A DNA stretch of 64,000 nucleotides from CBDUXP01 sp965371225 [NCBI: uncultured bacterium] (lineage in GTDB: Bacteria; Abyssobacteria; SURF-5; CBDUXP01). The DNA is taken from contig CBDUXP010000015.1 in assembly GCA_965371225.1 (NCBI GenBank), positions 1 through 64,000 of the forward strand. Reading direction: 5' to 3'. Positions 43,428 through 52,099 of the stretch are shown in pieces (the first letter of the stretch is position 1; each line of letters opens with the position of its first letter). The translations under genes were made by a program, and so were the position numbers. The notes under the pieces were generated by a model. The model was not told where the DNA came from. It worked only from the letters and a program-made list of their open reading frames with translations, and ran no database searches.

Positions 43428-44900
43428 TCACGATGCCGCGGCCCCCGCGCGGCGGCGCGCCTCCAGAACGGCCTGCGTCGCTGCGTGGCTGGCGCGATTC
43501 AGTGGGAACGCCAGCAGCAGCAATCCGCCAAACAGGAGCGCCACCCCCGGCACAATGGAGTACATGACGGCAATGCCGCGCAACGCTTCGGGCGACTGGT
43601 CGGCCACGCCAGGCACGTACCCGAAGAAACTCAGCCCGAGACCGCAGACGCCTAACGCGACCGCGCGGGAGATCTTGCGCAGCAGGCTCCACATGCCGAA
43701 GTACGCCCCGTCCTTGCGCGTGTGCGTGCGCTCCTCGTCGTCGTCCACGATGTCGGGCACGAGCGCCAACACCATCACCGCACGCGCGCCGAAGCCGAGC
43801 CCGGTGAGAATCAACATCGCATAGCCCCACCACACGCCAATCCGGACGTTGAGCAGCATGCCGAAGAGCGCCACCATGGCCATGACGGAGCCGACGGTGA
43901 ACATATGGTGCTTCTCGAACGAGCGGCTGATGCGCACCCAGATGGGGATGCTCACGATGCCCACCAAGAGATACGTGGAGATCATGGCCTCCTCGTGCCC
44001 GTGGAACCCCCACCAGTCGCCGATGGCATACAAGACGAGCGTCGCGGTCAGGCCGCCCGCGATTTCGCTAAACAGGAGCGCCGTCATCAGGAACCGGAAC
44101 GGGCCGCTGCGGAGCGCGTCGAAGAAGTCGCCGAAGATCGTGTCCCGGGGCGGTGTCCGCGGTCCGGACGGTTCGCGCGTCCCGGCGAACGCGACGGTAA
44201 AGGCGAGCAACACCAACACGCCGAACGCGATGGCCATGGTGCCATGCGCCGCCCGCGCCGCAGCGTGGGCGACCGCCGTGATGGTGTCGGCCCCAAGCCC
44301 TTGTTCCGTGGCGACCGCCCCCGCCCGGGTGGCCGACGCGCGGATGAACACCATGGGCGCGACCGCACCGAGGAACAGCCCCGTGCTGGAAAATCCCTGG
44401 CGCCACCCCATGATCGACACGCGTTCCTGGTGCGTCTTGGTGACCTCGCTCCCCAGCGCGGCGTGGGGCACCTCGACCATGGTGGTTCCCACGAAGAACA
44501 GCATGTTTGAGAGCGTCAGCCACCAGAACATCTGGAATTGCGAGAGCCCGCCCGGGGGCGAGAACATGGCCACGAAACTCACCGTGAGCGGAATCGCCCC
44601 GGCGATGAACCACGGGCGCCGGCGGCCCCACCGGCTCTTCGTCCGGTCGGACAGGTAGCCCATGATGGGGTCGCTGGCGCCGTCGAACAACTTGCCGAGC
44701 ATCAGCGCCAAGCCGGCCCATTTGGCTTCGAGCACCGTGTAGTCGGTGTAGAACTTCAGGAGGTAGACGGCGACGACATACTCGACGCAGCCGAACCCCA
44801 GGCCCGCGCTGCCGTACAACGCCTTGCGGACAGCCGTCAGCTTCGCTTCCAGCGCCGCCGCGACCCCGCCCGCTTCTCGTGCCTGCTCGATCGTCGTCAC
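43428..44900 (-). CDS. MFS/GPH-type cation symporter (MelB-like), copy 2
   Basis: 490 residues from GTG 44900; no ATG gives a sensible N-terminus, and GGGGAACGC precedes the GTG. Twelve membrane segments are predicted. MelB-type motif: LALMLGKLFDGASDPIMG and DRTKSRWGRRRPWF, with the cation-binding Asp pair. EVPHAALGSEVTKTHQERVSI and AFAGTREPSGPR match copy 1 position for position. It follows the ADC-like gene by 59 bp. Two adjacent transporters of equal length suggest related substrates or one for uptake and one for release; which is which cannot be seen. Confidence 0.87.
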   Translation of the reverse strand: MTTIEQAREAGGVAAALEAKLTAVRKALYGSAGLGFGCVEYVVAVYLLKFYTDYTVLEAKWAGLALMLGKLFDGASDPIMGYLSDRTKSRWGRRRPWFIAGAIPLTVSFVAMFSPPGGLSQFQMFWWLTLSNMLFFVGTTMVEVPHAALGSEVTKTHQERVSIMGWRQGFSSTGLFLGAVAPMVFIRASATRAGAVATEQGLGADTITAVAHAAARAAHGTMAIAFGVLVLLAFTVAFAGTREPSGPRTPPRDTIFGDFFDALRSGPFRFLMTALLFSEIAGGLTATLVLYAIGDWWGFHGHEEAMISTYLLVGIVSIPIWVRISRSFEKHHMFTVGSVMAMVALFGMLLNVRIGVWWGYAMLILTGLGFGARAVMVLALVPDIVDDDEERTHTRKDGAYFGMWSLLRKISRAVALGVCGLGLSFFGYVPGVADQSPEALRGIAVMYSIVPGVALLFGGLLLLAFPLNRASHAATQAVLEARRRAGAAAS

Positions 44901-44959
44901 GCGTTCCCCTTCAACCTTGTGGCCCGGCCCCGATGGACCCGGCCCGGTCCCCCACCGCC

Positions 44960-45778
44960 TTAGACGCCCGCTTGCTTGGGCGCGCGCGCGCCCAGTGCCC
45001 TGACGCGCTTGTGCACGGTCATGAACGCGAGCCAATCATCCATGTTCCCGAATGCCCAGGGCAGGAACGCGTCCCCATCCACCTGACACGCGATGCGCGC
45101 CTCGACCGCGTCCTCGCCTTCCGCGTACGTCCCCTGCAGCACCTCAAGGACCGGAATGTCTCCCAACGCGTCGTGCGGAGACGAGGCCAGCGTCATCGTC
45201 GCCGCTCCCACGGACACCTGCGTCGCGTCCAGGTGGTGCGTCGCGTACAGCAGTTGCGGGGGCGCGTCGTAGCCGTCCCCGTTGCACGCCAGCAGGTACT
45301 TATAGTGGAAGGACACGCTCTGGTCCTGCGCCGGCCCCAGCGCGGTGGTGGGTGTCACCTCCAGGGTGATGAGCGTGACGCCGCGCCGCGCGACTGTCCC
45401 CCGCACGGTATCGCCGGCCGGGTCCAGGTGAATGTCGCACAGCTTCTTCGGTTCGCCGAGCGTCTCGCGCCCCACCTGCACCGCCGTGTCCGTGCTCATG
45501 GGCATCAGCACGCAGTACCACCCGGGCTGGCCCTCGTGACTCGCCGCCAGGTCGACCCCGGCCCCGGCGAACCCGCCTGCGATGTTCGACGCGGCCACGT
45601 CACAGACCCACACGCGGCCGAGCGGCTCGGTGGGCTCTAACGGCGGCGGCAGCAGCGCGCGCACCACGTCGGGATCCGTGCGAAACGTGGCGGCAATGGA
45701 GCGCAACCCCGAAAAGGTGGGCCGCCGCAGTGCGGCCTGCAAGTGCCCGATGTCCTTCGCGCTTCGAACGAACGGCAT
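44960..45778 (-). CDS. Acetoacetate-decarboxylase-like protein
   Basis: 272 residues of the ADC fold. The Schiff-base motif GRETLGEPKKLCDIHL has the tandem lysines Lys111-Lys112, equivalent to Lys115/Lys116 of the clostridial enzyme. RVWVCDVAAS and GWYCVLMPM supply the cone-shaped barrel strands. Family members decarboxylate acetoacetate or act on other beta-keto acids, and some are aldolase/dehydratase-like, so the substrate is open. Start: ATG 45778 with GGGGGA just upstream; an earlier TTG is possible. It probably leads a leftward unit with the two MelB-type symporters, pointing to uptake and breakdown of an organic acid. Confidence 0.82.
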   Translation of the reverse strand: MPFVRSAKDIGHLQAALRRPTFSGLRSIAATFRTDPDVVRALLPPPLEPTEPLGRVWVCDVAASNIAGGFAGAGVDLAASHEGQPGWYCVLMPMSTDTAVQVGRETLGEPKKLCDIHLDPAGDTVRGTVARRGVTLITLEVTPTTALGPAQDQSVSFHYKYLLACNGDGYDAPPQLLYATHHLDATQVSVGAATMTLASSPHDALGDIPVLEVLQGTYAEGEDAVEARIACQVDGDAFLPWAFGNMDDWLAFMTVHKRVRALGARAPKQAGV

Positions 45779-45862
45779 ATCCCCCAAACCCTATGGGCGC
45801 CGGAAGTATAACAACCGGTCGGGGGGTGCGCCACGGTCGCCCCGCCGCGGCCGCCGTCCCTG

Positions 45863-47104
45863 CTACGAATACCGCAACGCGTCGGCGGGCTGCAGGCGCG
45901 CGGCGCGGATGGCGGGGCGCGTGCCCGCGAATATGCCGACCACCACCGTGAGCGCGAGCAGGAACAACCCGAGCCCCTGGCTCATGATGGGCGCGGGCAC
46001 GAAGCGCGGCATGGTGACCTGCGCGCCAAGCCACACCAGGCCCATGCCCGCCACGAAGGCCACCCCCGCGGCGACGGCGGTCATGAAGAGCGCCTCGATG
46101 AAGAACTGCCAGAAGATCTGGGTGGGGGTGGCGCCCAGCGCTTTGCGCAAGCCGATTTCGTTCGTACGTTCGGCTATGGCCACGGACATGATGTTCATGA
46201 CGCCCACGCCACCGACGAACACGGTCACCGCACCGGCCACCCCGACGAACAGCTTGAGCCCCAGCGTGAAGAAGTAGATCATCTTCATCTGATCGAAGAT
46301 GGCGTACGTCTGGGTCGCCCGATCCAGGCTCGGGTCGAATCGCTGGCGGGCGCCGACGATGGAGGCCACTTCATCAATGGCCTCCTGGTAGCGCTCTACC
46401 TCTTTCGGCTCAAAGTACAGGGTCCAGTAGTCCGCGTCGCCGCCCAGAAAGTACCGTTCCACCGTCGAGATGGGCAGGTACACCTGCTCGTCGTCCAGGC
46501 TGTTCATCCGGCTGAGCTGGTCGCCGTGTTCCGTCATGAGGCCGATCACCGTGAGCGGGATCCCCTGGATCATCACGCGCTTTCCGATGGCCATGGGACC
46601 GTTGATGCCCAAGCGTCGGGCCACCACTACGCCAATCGTGCAGACGAGGCGGCGGTGTTCCACGTCCGCCTGGCTGATAAATCGCCCGTACTGCACGCCG
46701 AAGTCGCGAATCGGCGCGACCGCCGGGGTAACTCCGTACACATCGGCCTGCGTACTCCGGTCCCCCAGCTGCAGCGGCGTGGACCCGACCCTGTGCTCCG
46801 GCTCCAGACTGGCCACCTGCGTGGCGTGCGCCCGGATGGCCATGACGTCTTCCGGTTCGAGGCGCACCCGTTTGATGCGCGGCGGGCCCTGGGTGTTCGC
46901 CTGATAGTCGCCGGCGAAGAAATTGATCCGCTTCGGTCCCGTGCGCGCGAACTCGGCCTGCATGGTGACCTGCAAGCCCGTGCCCAGGCTCAGCATCAAC
47001 ATCTCCCCGAACAGGCCCCAGCCGATGCCGAGCATGGTCAGCACCGTGCGCAACCGGTGCGCCCAGAGGCCGCGCCACGCTTCCTGCAGCAAGTCGCGCA
47101 GCAT
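45863..47104 (-). CDS. MacB-type ABC transporter permease, 1
   Basis: 413 residues from ATG 47104. Four membrane helices are expected: one near the N-terminus (LRTVLTMLGIGWGLFGEMLML) and three at the C-terminal end, including VGVMNIMSVAIAERTNEIGLRKALGATP, the FtsX-like signature. The periplasmic domain between them has the MacB-PCD character. It ends with QPADALRYS. The start overlaps the stop of the upstream permease by one base (TAATG). A second permease gene, instead of the usual homodimeric MacB, suggests a heterodimeric exporter. Substrate unknown. Confidence 0.87.
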   Translation of the reverse strand: MLRDLLQEAWRGLWAHRLRTVLTMLGIGWGLFGEMLMLSLGTGLQVTMQAEFARTGPKRINFFAGDYQANTQGPPRIKRVRLEPEDVMAIRAHATQVASLEPEHRVGSTPLQLGDRSTQADVYGVTPAVAPIRDFGVQYGRFISQADVEHRRLVCTIGVVVARRLGINGPMAIGKRVMIQGIPLTVIGLMTEHGDQLSRMNSLDDEQVYLPISTVERYFLGGDADYWTLYFEPKEVERYQEAIDEVASIVGARQRFDPSLDRATQTYAIFDQMKMIYFFTLGLKLFVGVAGAVTVFVGGVGVMNIMSVAIAERTNEIGLRKALGATPTQIFWQFFIEALFMTAVAAGVAFVAGMGLVWLGAQVTMPRFVPAPIMSQGLGLFLLALTVVVGIFAGTRPAIRAARLQPADALRYS

Positions 47105-48348
47105 TACTCGTACCGCAACGCTTGGACGGGATCGAGCCGCGCCGCTTGGTACGCCGGCCACGTGCCCGCAGTGAGGCCGACGAAGGTCATGGTGAGGAGC
47201 GCGGCAACTACCGCCCCCCAGGAGATTTCCGGCCGGGGCACCTGCGGGGGCAGGTCGAGCGTCCCGGATCCCAGGCAGAACAACAGCGCCAGCGTGATCC
47301 CGATGAGCCCGCCGATGGCGGTGACCACGAGCGACTCGGTCATGAACTGCAGAAAGATGTCGATGCGCCGGCCACCGATCGCGAGGCGCAGCCCCACCTC
47401 CGGCGTGCGCTCGCGGACGCTCACGAGCATGATATTCATCACCCCGAGCCCCGCGATGAGCAGGGTGCCCGCTCCCACGAGCCCCACCAAGATGCGAATG
47501 GCGTTCACGGAGAAGTCGGCCAGTTGGAGGATGCGGGTCGTGTCGAAATGATTGAGCGCCGTCTCTTCGCGCGGATCGAAGTGGTGGACGTTCGCCAGAT
47601 AGCGCCGGATCCCCGCCGCCGCCGCCGGTCCCGTCAGTGGCTGCTCGAGTTGGACCACGAACTGATTCGCATACCGCATGTTCCCGAACAGGGCGCGCCC
47701 GGTGGTGGCCGGAATGAGAATCTTGTCGTCGTCCGGCCCGTTCATGTCCATCATCTGGTTGCCCTTGGCCGCCAGCCGGCCGATCACCTGAAACGGTACG
47801 CCGGCCACGGTCACCCGTTCGCCCACCGGATTGGCGCCGCGAAACAGCTCCCGCTCCGTGTCCGCCCCCAGGAGGCAGACGCGGCGGCGGTCGCGCATAT
47901 CCCCATCGTTGATAAAGCGTCCGTCGATCACCCGAAACTTGCGGACCGTCTCGGCGATGGGCGCGGTGCCGAGGACCAGTTCCGAGACCGTCCGATTGCC
48001 GTAGCGGGTCGACCGGCCCCAGTCCTCCAGTTCGGGGAACACGTGTCGCGTGTGCGCCGCGGACCGGTCAAGGGCGGTCAGGTCGTCCAGGGTCACCTCC
48101 AGTTTCCGCAGGGCCACGGCATTCCGCTCGTGGATCTTCACGGACTGCGGCCACATGTACATCAGGTTGTCGCCAATCTTGGTCAGGTCGCCCATGATCA
48201 AATTGCGCATCCCGCCGCCCCACGACACGAGCGCCACCATCGCGGCGGTGCCCCACGTGATGCCGAACAGGGTGAGCAGCGCGCGGTCGCGATGCGCGAT
48301 GAGCTGGAGCAGCGCCTGCGACACCGCGTCGCGGACGAGACCGATCAT
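47104..48348 (-). CDS. MacB-type ABC transporter permease, 2
   Basis: 414 residues. The same architecture as the neighbour: an N-terminal helix (RALLTLFGITWGTAAMVALVSW), a large periplasmic domain, then three helices with LGVMNIMLVSVRERTPEVGLRLAIGGRR, and the tail LDPVQALRYE. The two permeases share the C-terminal landmark but differ in the periplasmic domain, as expected for partners in a heterodimer. It begins 4 bp inside the ATPase gene (ATGA overlap), so translation is coupled. Exports a peptide, lipid or small molecule. Confidence 0.87.
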   Translation of the reverse strand: MIGLVRDAVSQALLQLIAHRDRALLTLFGITWGTAAMVALVSWGGGMRNLIMGDLTKIGDNLMYMWPQSVKIHERNAVALRKLEVTLDDLTALDRSAAHTRHVFPELEDWGRSTRYGNRTVSELVLGTAPIAETVRKFRVIDGRFINDGDMRDRRRVCLLGADTERELFRGANPVGERVTVAGVPFQVIGRLAAKGNQMMDMNGPDDDKILIPATTGRALFGNMRYANQFVVQLEQPLTGPAAAAGIRRYLANVHHFDPREETALNHFDTTRILQLADFSVNAIRILVGLVGAGTLLIAGLGVMNIMLVSVRERTPEVGLRLAIGGRRIDIFLQFMTESLVVTAIGGLIGITLALLFCLGSGTLDLPPQVPRPEISWGAVVAALLTMTFVGLTAGTWPAYQAARLDPVQALRYE

Positions 48349-49034
48349 GCCGCCCGGCGCTCGTCCCGTTCGAGGCGCCCGTCGCGCAGGTGGAGAATGC
48401 GTTCGGTCTGCTGGGCCACGTCCGGGTCGTGCGTCACGACCACGATGGTGCCGCCGTCCTCGTGCATTGCGCGGAACAGGTCGAGGATGTCCGCGCCGGA
48501 CTCGCTGTCCAGATTGCCCGTGGGCTCGTCCGCGAGAATGAGGGCCGGATCGTTGATGAGCGCGCGCGCGATGGCCACCCGTTGCTTCTGGCCGCCGCTG
48601 AGCTCATTCGGCTTGTGCAGCCGCCGATCCGCCAGCCCGACCTGCTCCAGCGCCGCCTCGGCCCGCGTCCGCCGCTCGCGCCAGGGGACGCGCGCGTACA
48701 CCAGCGGAAGTTGTACGTTCTCCACCGCCGACAGGCGCGGCACCAAATGGAAGTTCTGGAAGACGAATCCGATGCGCTGGTTCCGCACCTGGGCCAGTTG
48801 TTTTTCGTCGAAGGCAGCGACCCGCTCACCAGCCAACTGATAGGTCCCGTCCGTGGGAGTGGAGAGACACCCCAGGATGTCCATGAGCGTGGTCTTCCCC
48901 GACCCGCTGGGACCGCACAGGGCGACGTACTCCCCCGCTTCCACGTGGAAGCTGATCCCCTTCAGCACCTCCAGGGTCCACCCCTTCATGGGAAATTCCT
49001 TGCGCACGGTATCGAGCTGAATCAACGCGCCCAT
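48345..49034 (-). CDS. ABC transporter ATP-binding protein (MacB/LolD-like)
   Basis: 229 residues with all ABC motifs: Walker A GPSGSGKTT, Q-loop GFVFQNFHLVPRLSA, signature LSGGQKQRVAIARAL, Walker B LILADEPTGNLD and H-loop IVVVTHD. The subfamily is the MacB/LolD type that energises mechanotransmission-style exporters. The genes on both sides, adaptor upstream and two permeases downstream, fit a MacAB-like tripartite pump. The ATGA overlap with permease 2 indicates coupled translation. No substrate information. Confidence 0.95.
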   Translation of the reverse strand: MGALIQLDTVRKEFPMKGWTLEVLKGISFHVEAGEYVALCGPSGSGKTTLMDILGCLSTPTDGTYQLAGERVAAFDEKQLAQVRNQRIGFVFQNFHLVPRLSAVENVQLPLVYARVPWRERRTRAEAALEQVGLADRRLHKPNELSGGQKQRVAIARALINDPALILADEPTGNLDSESGADILDLFRAMHEDGGTIVVVTHDPDVAQQTERILHLRDGRLERDERRAA

Positions 49035-49036
49035 AG

Positions 49037-50179
49037 CTAGTTCGTTTCTCCGGGCAAGAGCGCGGTCTCGTCCGCCGCGAGGCCCTCGAGCACCTCGGCG
49101 GTTTTGCCGTTGCTGTAGCCGAGGGTCAGCCGCACGACTTCCGGTTCAGCGTCGGGTGTCGCCCCCGGCCGCCGCGCGAAGGGACCGTCGAAGTCGTACT
49201 GGATAGCCCGCTCGTCCAAGAGCAGGGTGTCGAAATGTTCGTCGACGATAATCTCCGCGTCGCCCGTGAGTTGCGCGCGCAGCGGCACGTCGGTGGGGTC
49301 CAGCGTGATCTCGACGGTGAACCGGACGATGTGGTTTTCCTCCTCGCCTTTGGGGGCGATGCGGGTCACGGTGCCGGTGATCCGTCGGTCCTGAAACGCC
49401 TCCAACTGAATGCGCGCCTGCTGACCCAGGCGCACGCGGCCCACTTCCGTCTCGTCCACTTCCGCGTCGAGAATCAGCACGCTCATATCGCCGACGATGA
49501 ACACGGTCTGGTCGTAAGCGGTAATGTCCGCGACGGCGGAGCCCACTTCCACGGGGCGCGACAGGAGAATGCCATCCATGGGGCTGCGCAGCGTCGCGTA
49601 GGCCAGGCGGTCCCGGCGCACTTGGAGCGCCACCTGGGCCTTTTGCAGCCCGGCCGCCGCTGCCTGGAGCAACGCATCGGCGCGCAGGGCCCGTTCACTG
49701 GCGGTGCGGCGTCGGTTGCGGTAGGCCTCCACTTGCTGGGACGAGATGAGCCCGCGATCCCGCAAGTCCGTCGCGCGGCCGTACTCGCCCTGTTGGAAGT
49801 CACGCTCGGACCGGGCCGCCTCGGCCTCGGCTCCCGCCTGAGCCACCGCGGCCTGGGCCACGGCCACCTCCGCTTCCGCGACGGCCACCTCGCCGCGCAG
49901 GATGTCCTTGTCCAACTCGACGATGATCTGGCCCTGCCGGATCTCGTCCCCCGGCTCCGCCCCTACCAGCTCCACCACGCCGCTGACCTTGGCTTTTACG
50001 GAGACGGACACGTCCGGTTGTACCGTGCCAATCGCTACCACCACGTCCGCAATGTCGCCGCGAAAGACCTGCGTCGTGGGTGGCGGGCCCAGGGACCCGT
50101 TGCCCTGGCGGACCAGGAACGTGATCGTGCCGCCGCAGGCGAGCACGACGGCCAGCAGACCCATCACCCATTTGCGCAT
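49037..50179 (-). CDS. Periplasmic adaptor protein (MacA/HlyD-like)
   Basis: 380 residues. The N-terminal membrane anchor MRKWVMGLLAVVLACGGTITFL is followed by a lipoyl half (VKAKVSGVVELVGAEPGDEI). A long alpha-helical hairpin comes next (AEAEVAVAQAAVAQAGAEAEAARSE), then the second lipoyl half (ATLRSPMDGILLSRPVEVGSAV) and a beta-barrel. It links the MacB-type pump to an outer-membrane channel. It is first in the leftward operon: adaptor, ATPase 2 bp downstream, two permeases. Start: ATG 50179; a TTG 6 bp upstream is an alternative. Confidence 0.9.
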   Translation of the reverse strand: MRKWVMGLLAVVLACGGTITFLVRQGNGSLGPPPTTQVFRGDIADVVVAIGTVQPDVSVSVKAKVSGVVELVGAEPGDEIRQGQIIVELDKDILRGEVAVAEAEVAVAQAAVAQAGAEAEAARSERDFQQGEYGRATDLRDRGLISSQQVEAYRNRRRTASERALRADALLQAAAAGLQKAQVALQVRRDRLAYATLRSPMDGILLSRPVEVGSAVADITAYDQTVFIVGDMSVLILDAEVDETEVGRVRLGQQARIQLEAFQDRRITGTVTRIAPKGEEENHIVRFTVEITLDPTDVPLRAQLTGDAEIIVDEHFDTLLLDERAIQYDFDGPFARRPGATPDAEPEVVRLTLGYSNGKTAEVLEGLAADETALLPGETN

Positions 50180-50329
50180 ACCCAATGCCCCTTGCGACCG
50201 TGCCCAGCCGGCCGTCTTGCCTCATCCTACGGGCGTTCGGGGAGGAAAGTTTCGACGGCCCCATGTGGGCCGGCGCAAGGTATAATGCCGCCGAACCGGG
50301 CGCGCCCAGCCCCTGGGAGGCATCTTCCG

Positions 50330-51100
50330 ATGCCGGCTATCCTGCACATCATTCCTTTCTCGCACTTCACCGAAAAGGGCATGTGGATTCTCGACTACAA
50401 AGGGATTCCCTACGACCTCAAACCACTTGCGAACCCGGCCAACCGGAGCGAGATCGCGGCGGTGACGGGCGGGACCACCACCCTCCCCGTGTTCCACGAC
50501 GGCGATACGGTCATCGGCGACACCACGGAATTGGCGCTGAGCAGGGACGAGCGCGGGCCCGAGCCCCGCCTGGTGCCGCGGGAGGAACCCGAGCGATCCG
50601 AGGTACTGCTCTGGGAAGACTGGGCGGACAATTCCATCGGCCCGCACCTGCGCCGGTGGCTGTTCCACCACTTGCGCACCGAGGCGCCGGACAAGGCCGT
50701 CCAGCTTTTCATGAGCACCGGCATGTCCGAGTTCAAGGCGAAGATGGGCTGGCGGTTCATGGGCCCGAAGATTACGAAGGCGCTCGGCGCCACCACGGTC
50801 AACGCCAAAGTGTCCGGGAACGAGACGACCAAGGCCATGGAGATCCTGAGCGTGCGGCTCGAGGGGCGCGAGTTCCTCGTGGGCGACAGCTTCACCTTGG
50901 CGGACCTGACCGTGTGTGCGCTGCTGACGCCCGCCACCTTGGTCGGTCCCTGGCTAACCGACGGGCGCTTTGCCCGGGTGACCGAGTGGCGCCGAGCCAT
51001 CTGCGAGCAGCACGGCCGCCGCCCGTTACCGACCGACCCGATTCCCGATCAGGCCGAGCGCACCCGCCGGCGCGAGGCGGCACTGGCCACAGCCGTTTAA
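50330..51100 (+). CDS. Glutathione S-transferase-like protein
   Basis: 256 residues. The thioredoxin-like N-terminal domain (about 1-78) begins LHIIPFSHFTEKGMWILDYK; the cis-Pro motif is TTTLPVFHDGD, then IGDTTELAL. The helical C-terminal domain contains FLVGDSFTLADLTVCALLTPA, the GST N-capping box. The usual catalytic Ser is represented by Ser10 in PFSHF. Start: ATG 50330 with GGGAGG 9 bp upstream, and a TATAAT box at 50281-50286 without a good -35. The last 27 residues (RRPLPTDPIPDQAERTRRRE...) are duplicated at 51981-52050, a remnant of a paralog. Confidence 0.82.
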   Translation: MPAILHIIPFSHFTEKGMWILDYKGIPYDLKPLANPANRSEIAAVTGGTTTLPVFHDGDTVIGDTTELALSRDERGPEPRLVPREEPERSEVLLWEDWADNSIGPHLRRWLFHHLRTEAPDKAVQLFMSTGMSEFKAKMGWRFMGPKITKALGATTVNAKVSGNETTKAMEILSVRLEGREFLVGDSFTLADLTVCALLTPATLVGPWLTDGRFARVTEWRRAICEQHGRRPLPTDPIPDQAERTRRREAALATAV

Positions 51101-51309
51101 CCGCGCGCCGAGACCAAAAGCGCAGGCCGCCGGTGCAGGAGGCTGCCGCGACGGCACGTATGGAGCCCTAGCCTAAAGCGGAACGTGCGCCGTCACCGCA
51201 GAGGCGTGCCGGGTCAGCGGGAACCGGAGGCGGCGGCCTTGCCTGGAGGCGGGACACCGCACTACCATCACGGAAGCGGGCAGGAGGTGCGGGCGGACGC
51301 GACTTCACC

Positions 51310-51624
51310 ATGACACGGCACATCGATATTGATCGGGAGCAGATCGGCGCGTTTTGCCGCAAGTGGAACGTCACGGAGCTTGCCCTGTTTGGATCGGTGC
51401 TGCGGAGCGATTTCCGTCCCGATAGTGATGTGGACGTGCTCGTGACTTTCGCCGACGACGCACACTGGGGCCTGCTCGATTTGGTGGCCATGCAGGACGA
51501 ACTTGCAGATCTGTTGGGGCGGAGCGTGGATTTAGTCGAGCGCACGTCCGTGGAACGCAGTGAGAACTACATTCGGCGACGGCACATTCTGAATGCGGCG
51601 GAGCCGGTGTATGTGGCGCGATGA
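51310..51624 (+). CDS. mntA: MntA-type minimal nucleotidyltransferase antitoxin
   Basis: 104 residues. The MntA motif GSX10DXD is exact: Gly28-Ser29, ten residues, Asp40-x-Asp42, inside FGSVLRSDFRPDSDVDVLV. Proteins of this family are the antitoxin of MntA/HepT pairs and, in the studied Shewanella system, transfer AMP onto a tyrosine of the HepT toxin. The gene overlaps hepT by 14 bp, the usual order. No promoter is obvious. The pair lies between a GST gene and the tail of a lost GST paralog, suggesting insertion by recombination. Confidence 0.9.
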   Translation: MTRHIDIDREQIGAFCRKWNVTELALFGSVLRSDFRPDSDVDVLVTFADDAHWGLLDLVAMQDELADLLGRSVDLVERTSVERSENYIRRRHILNAAEPVYVAR

Positions 51625-51955
51625 TGCCTATCTCCTGGACATGCTCCTGGCCGCCCGGAAGGTACGTGACTTTACCCAGGCCGTGAGCGGCGAGCAGTTC
51701 GAGACCCAGGAAGTCTTGCAGCATGCCACGATGCGGCTCATTCAGATCATCGGAGAAGCTGCGCGGAAAATCTCACCTGAATTCCAGGGCGCCCACCAAG
51801 AGATCCCGTGGCGGGGAATCATCGGCATGCGGCATCGGCTTGTGCATGAGTACTTTCGCATCATCCCCGAGAAGGTTTGGGAGGTGATCGAGCGAGATAT
51901 CCCGGCGTTGATTCCCCTCCTGGAACCGCTCGTGCCATCCGATGAAGCACCGTAA
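51611..51955 (+). CDS. hepT: HepT-type HEPN toxin
   Basis: 114 residues of the HEPN/DUF86 fold. The RNase motif RX4HXY is exact: Arg74, His79 and Tyr81 in RHRLVHEY. Arg and His form the nuclease site; the Tyr is the residue AMPylated by MntA in the known system. The helical pattern LQHATMRLIQIIGEAARKI is typical. Start: ATG 51611, which lies inside mntA; an upstream in-frame start adds 6 residues. With the MntA partner this is a complete toxin-antitoxin module. Confidence 0.9.
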   Translation: MWRDDAYLLDMLLAARKVRDFTQAVSGEQFETQEVLQHATMRLIQIIGEAARKISPEFQGAHQEIPWRGIIGMRHRLVHEYFRIIPEKVWEVIERDIPALIPLLEPLVPSDEAP

Positions 51956-51980
51956 GACCACCGCTGACCGATCCCCAAGG

Positions 51981-52050
51981 CGCCGGCCGTTGCCGACCGA
52001 TCCGATCCCCGACCAGGCCGAGCGCACCCGCCGCCGCGAGGCCACCCTGG
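51981..52050 (+). pseudogene. 3' remnant of a second GST gene
   Basis: Codes for RRPLPTDPIPDQAERTRRRE and then ATLAA, nearly the same as the end of the GST at 50330-51100 (bases 51017-51077 and onward). In the first 61 nt there are six differences, and all are synonymous third-base changes. The copies therefore diverged while under protein-level selection, and this one is the tail of a former paralogous gene. Everything before residue RRP is gone; the MntA/HepT module lies directly upstream. The frame now runs into the antisense of the acyl-CoA dehydrogenase gene. Confidence 0.75.
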
Positions 52051-52099
52051 CAGCTATCGCGGAGGGCGCGGCGCGGCCGCGGCCGCCGCCGCGGGACCT

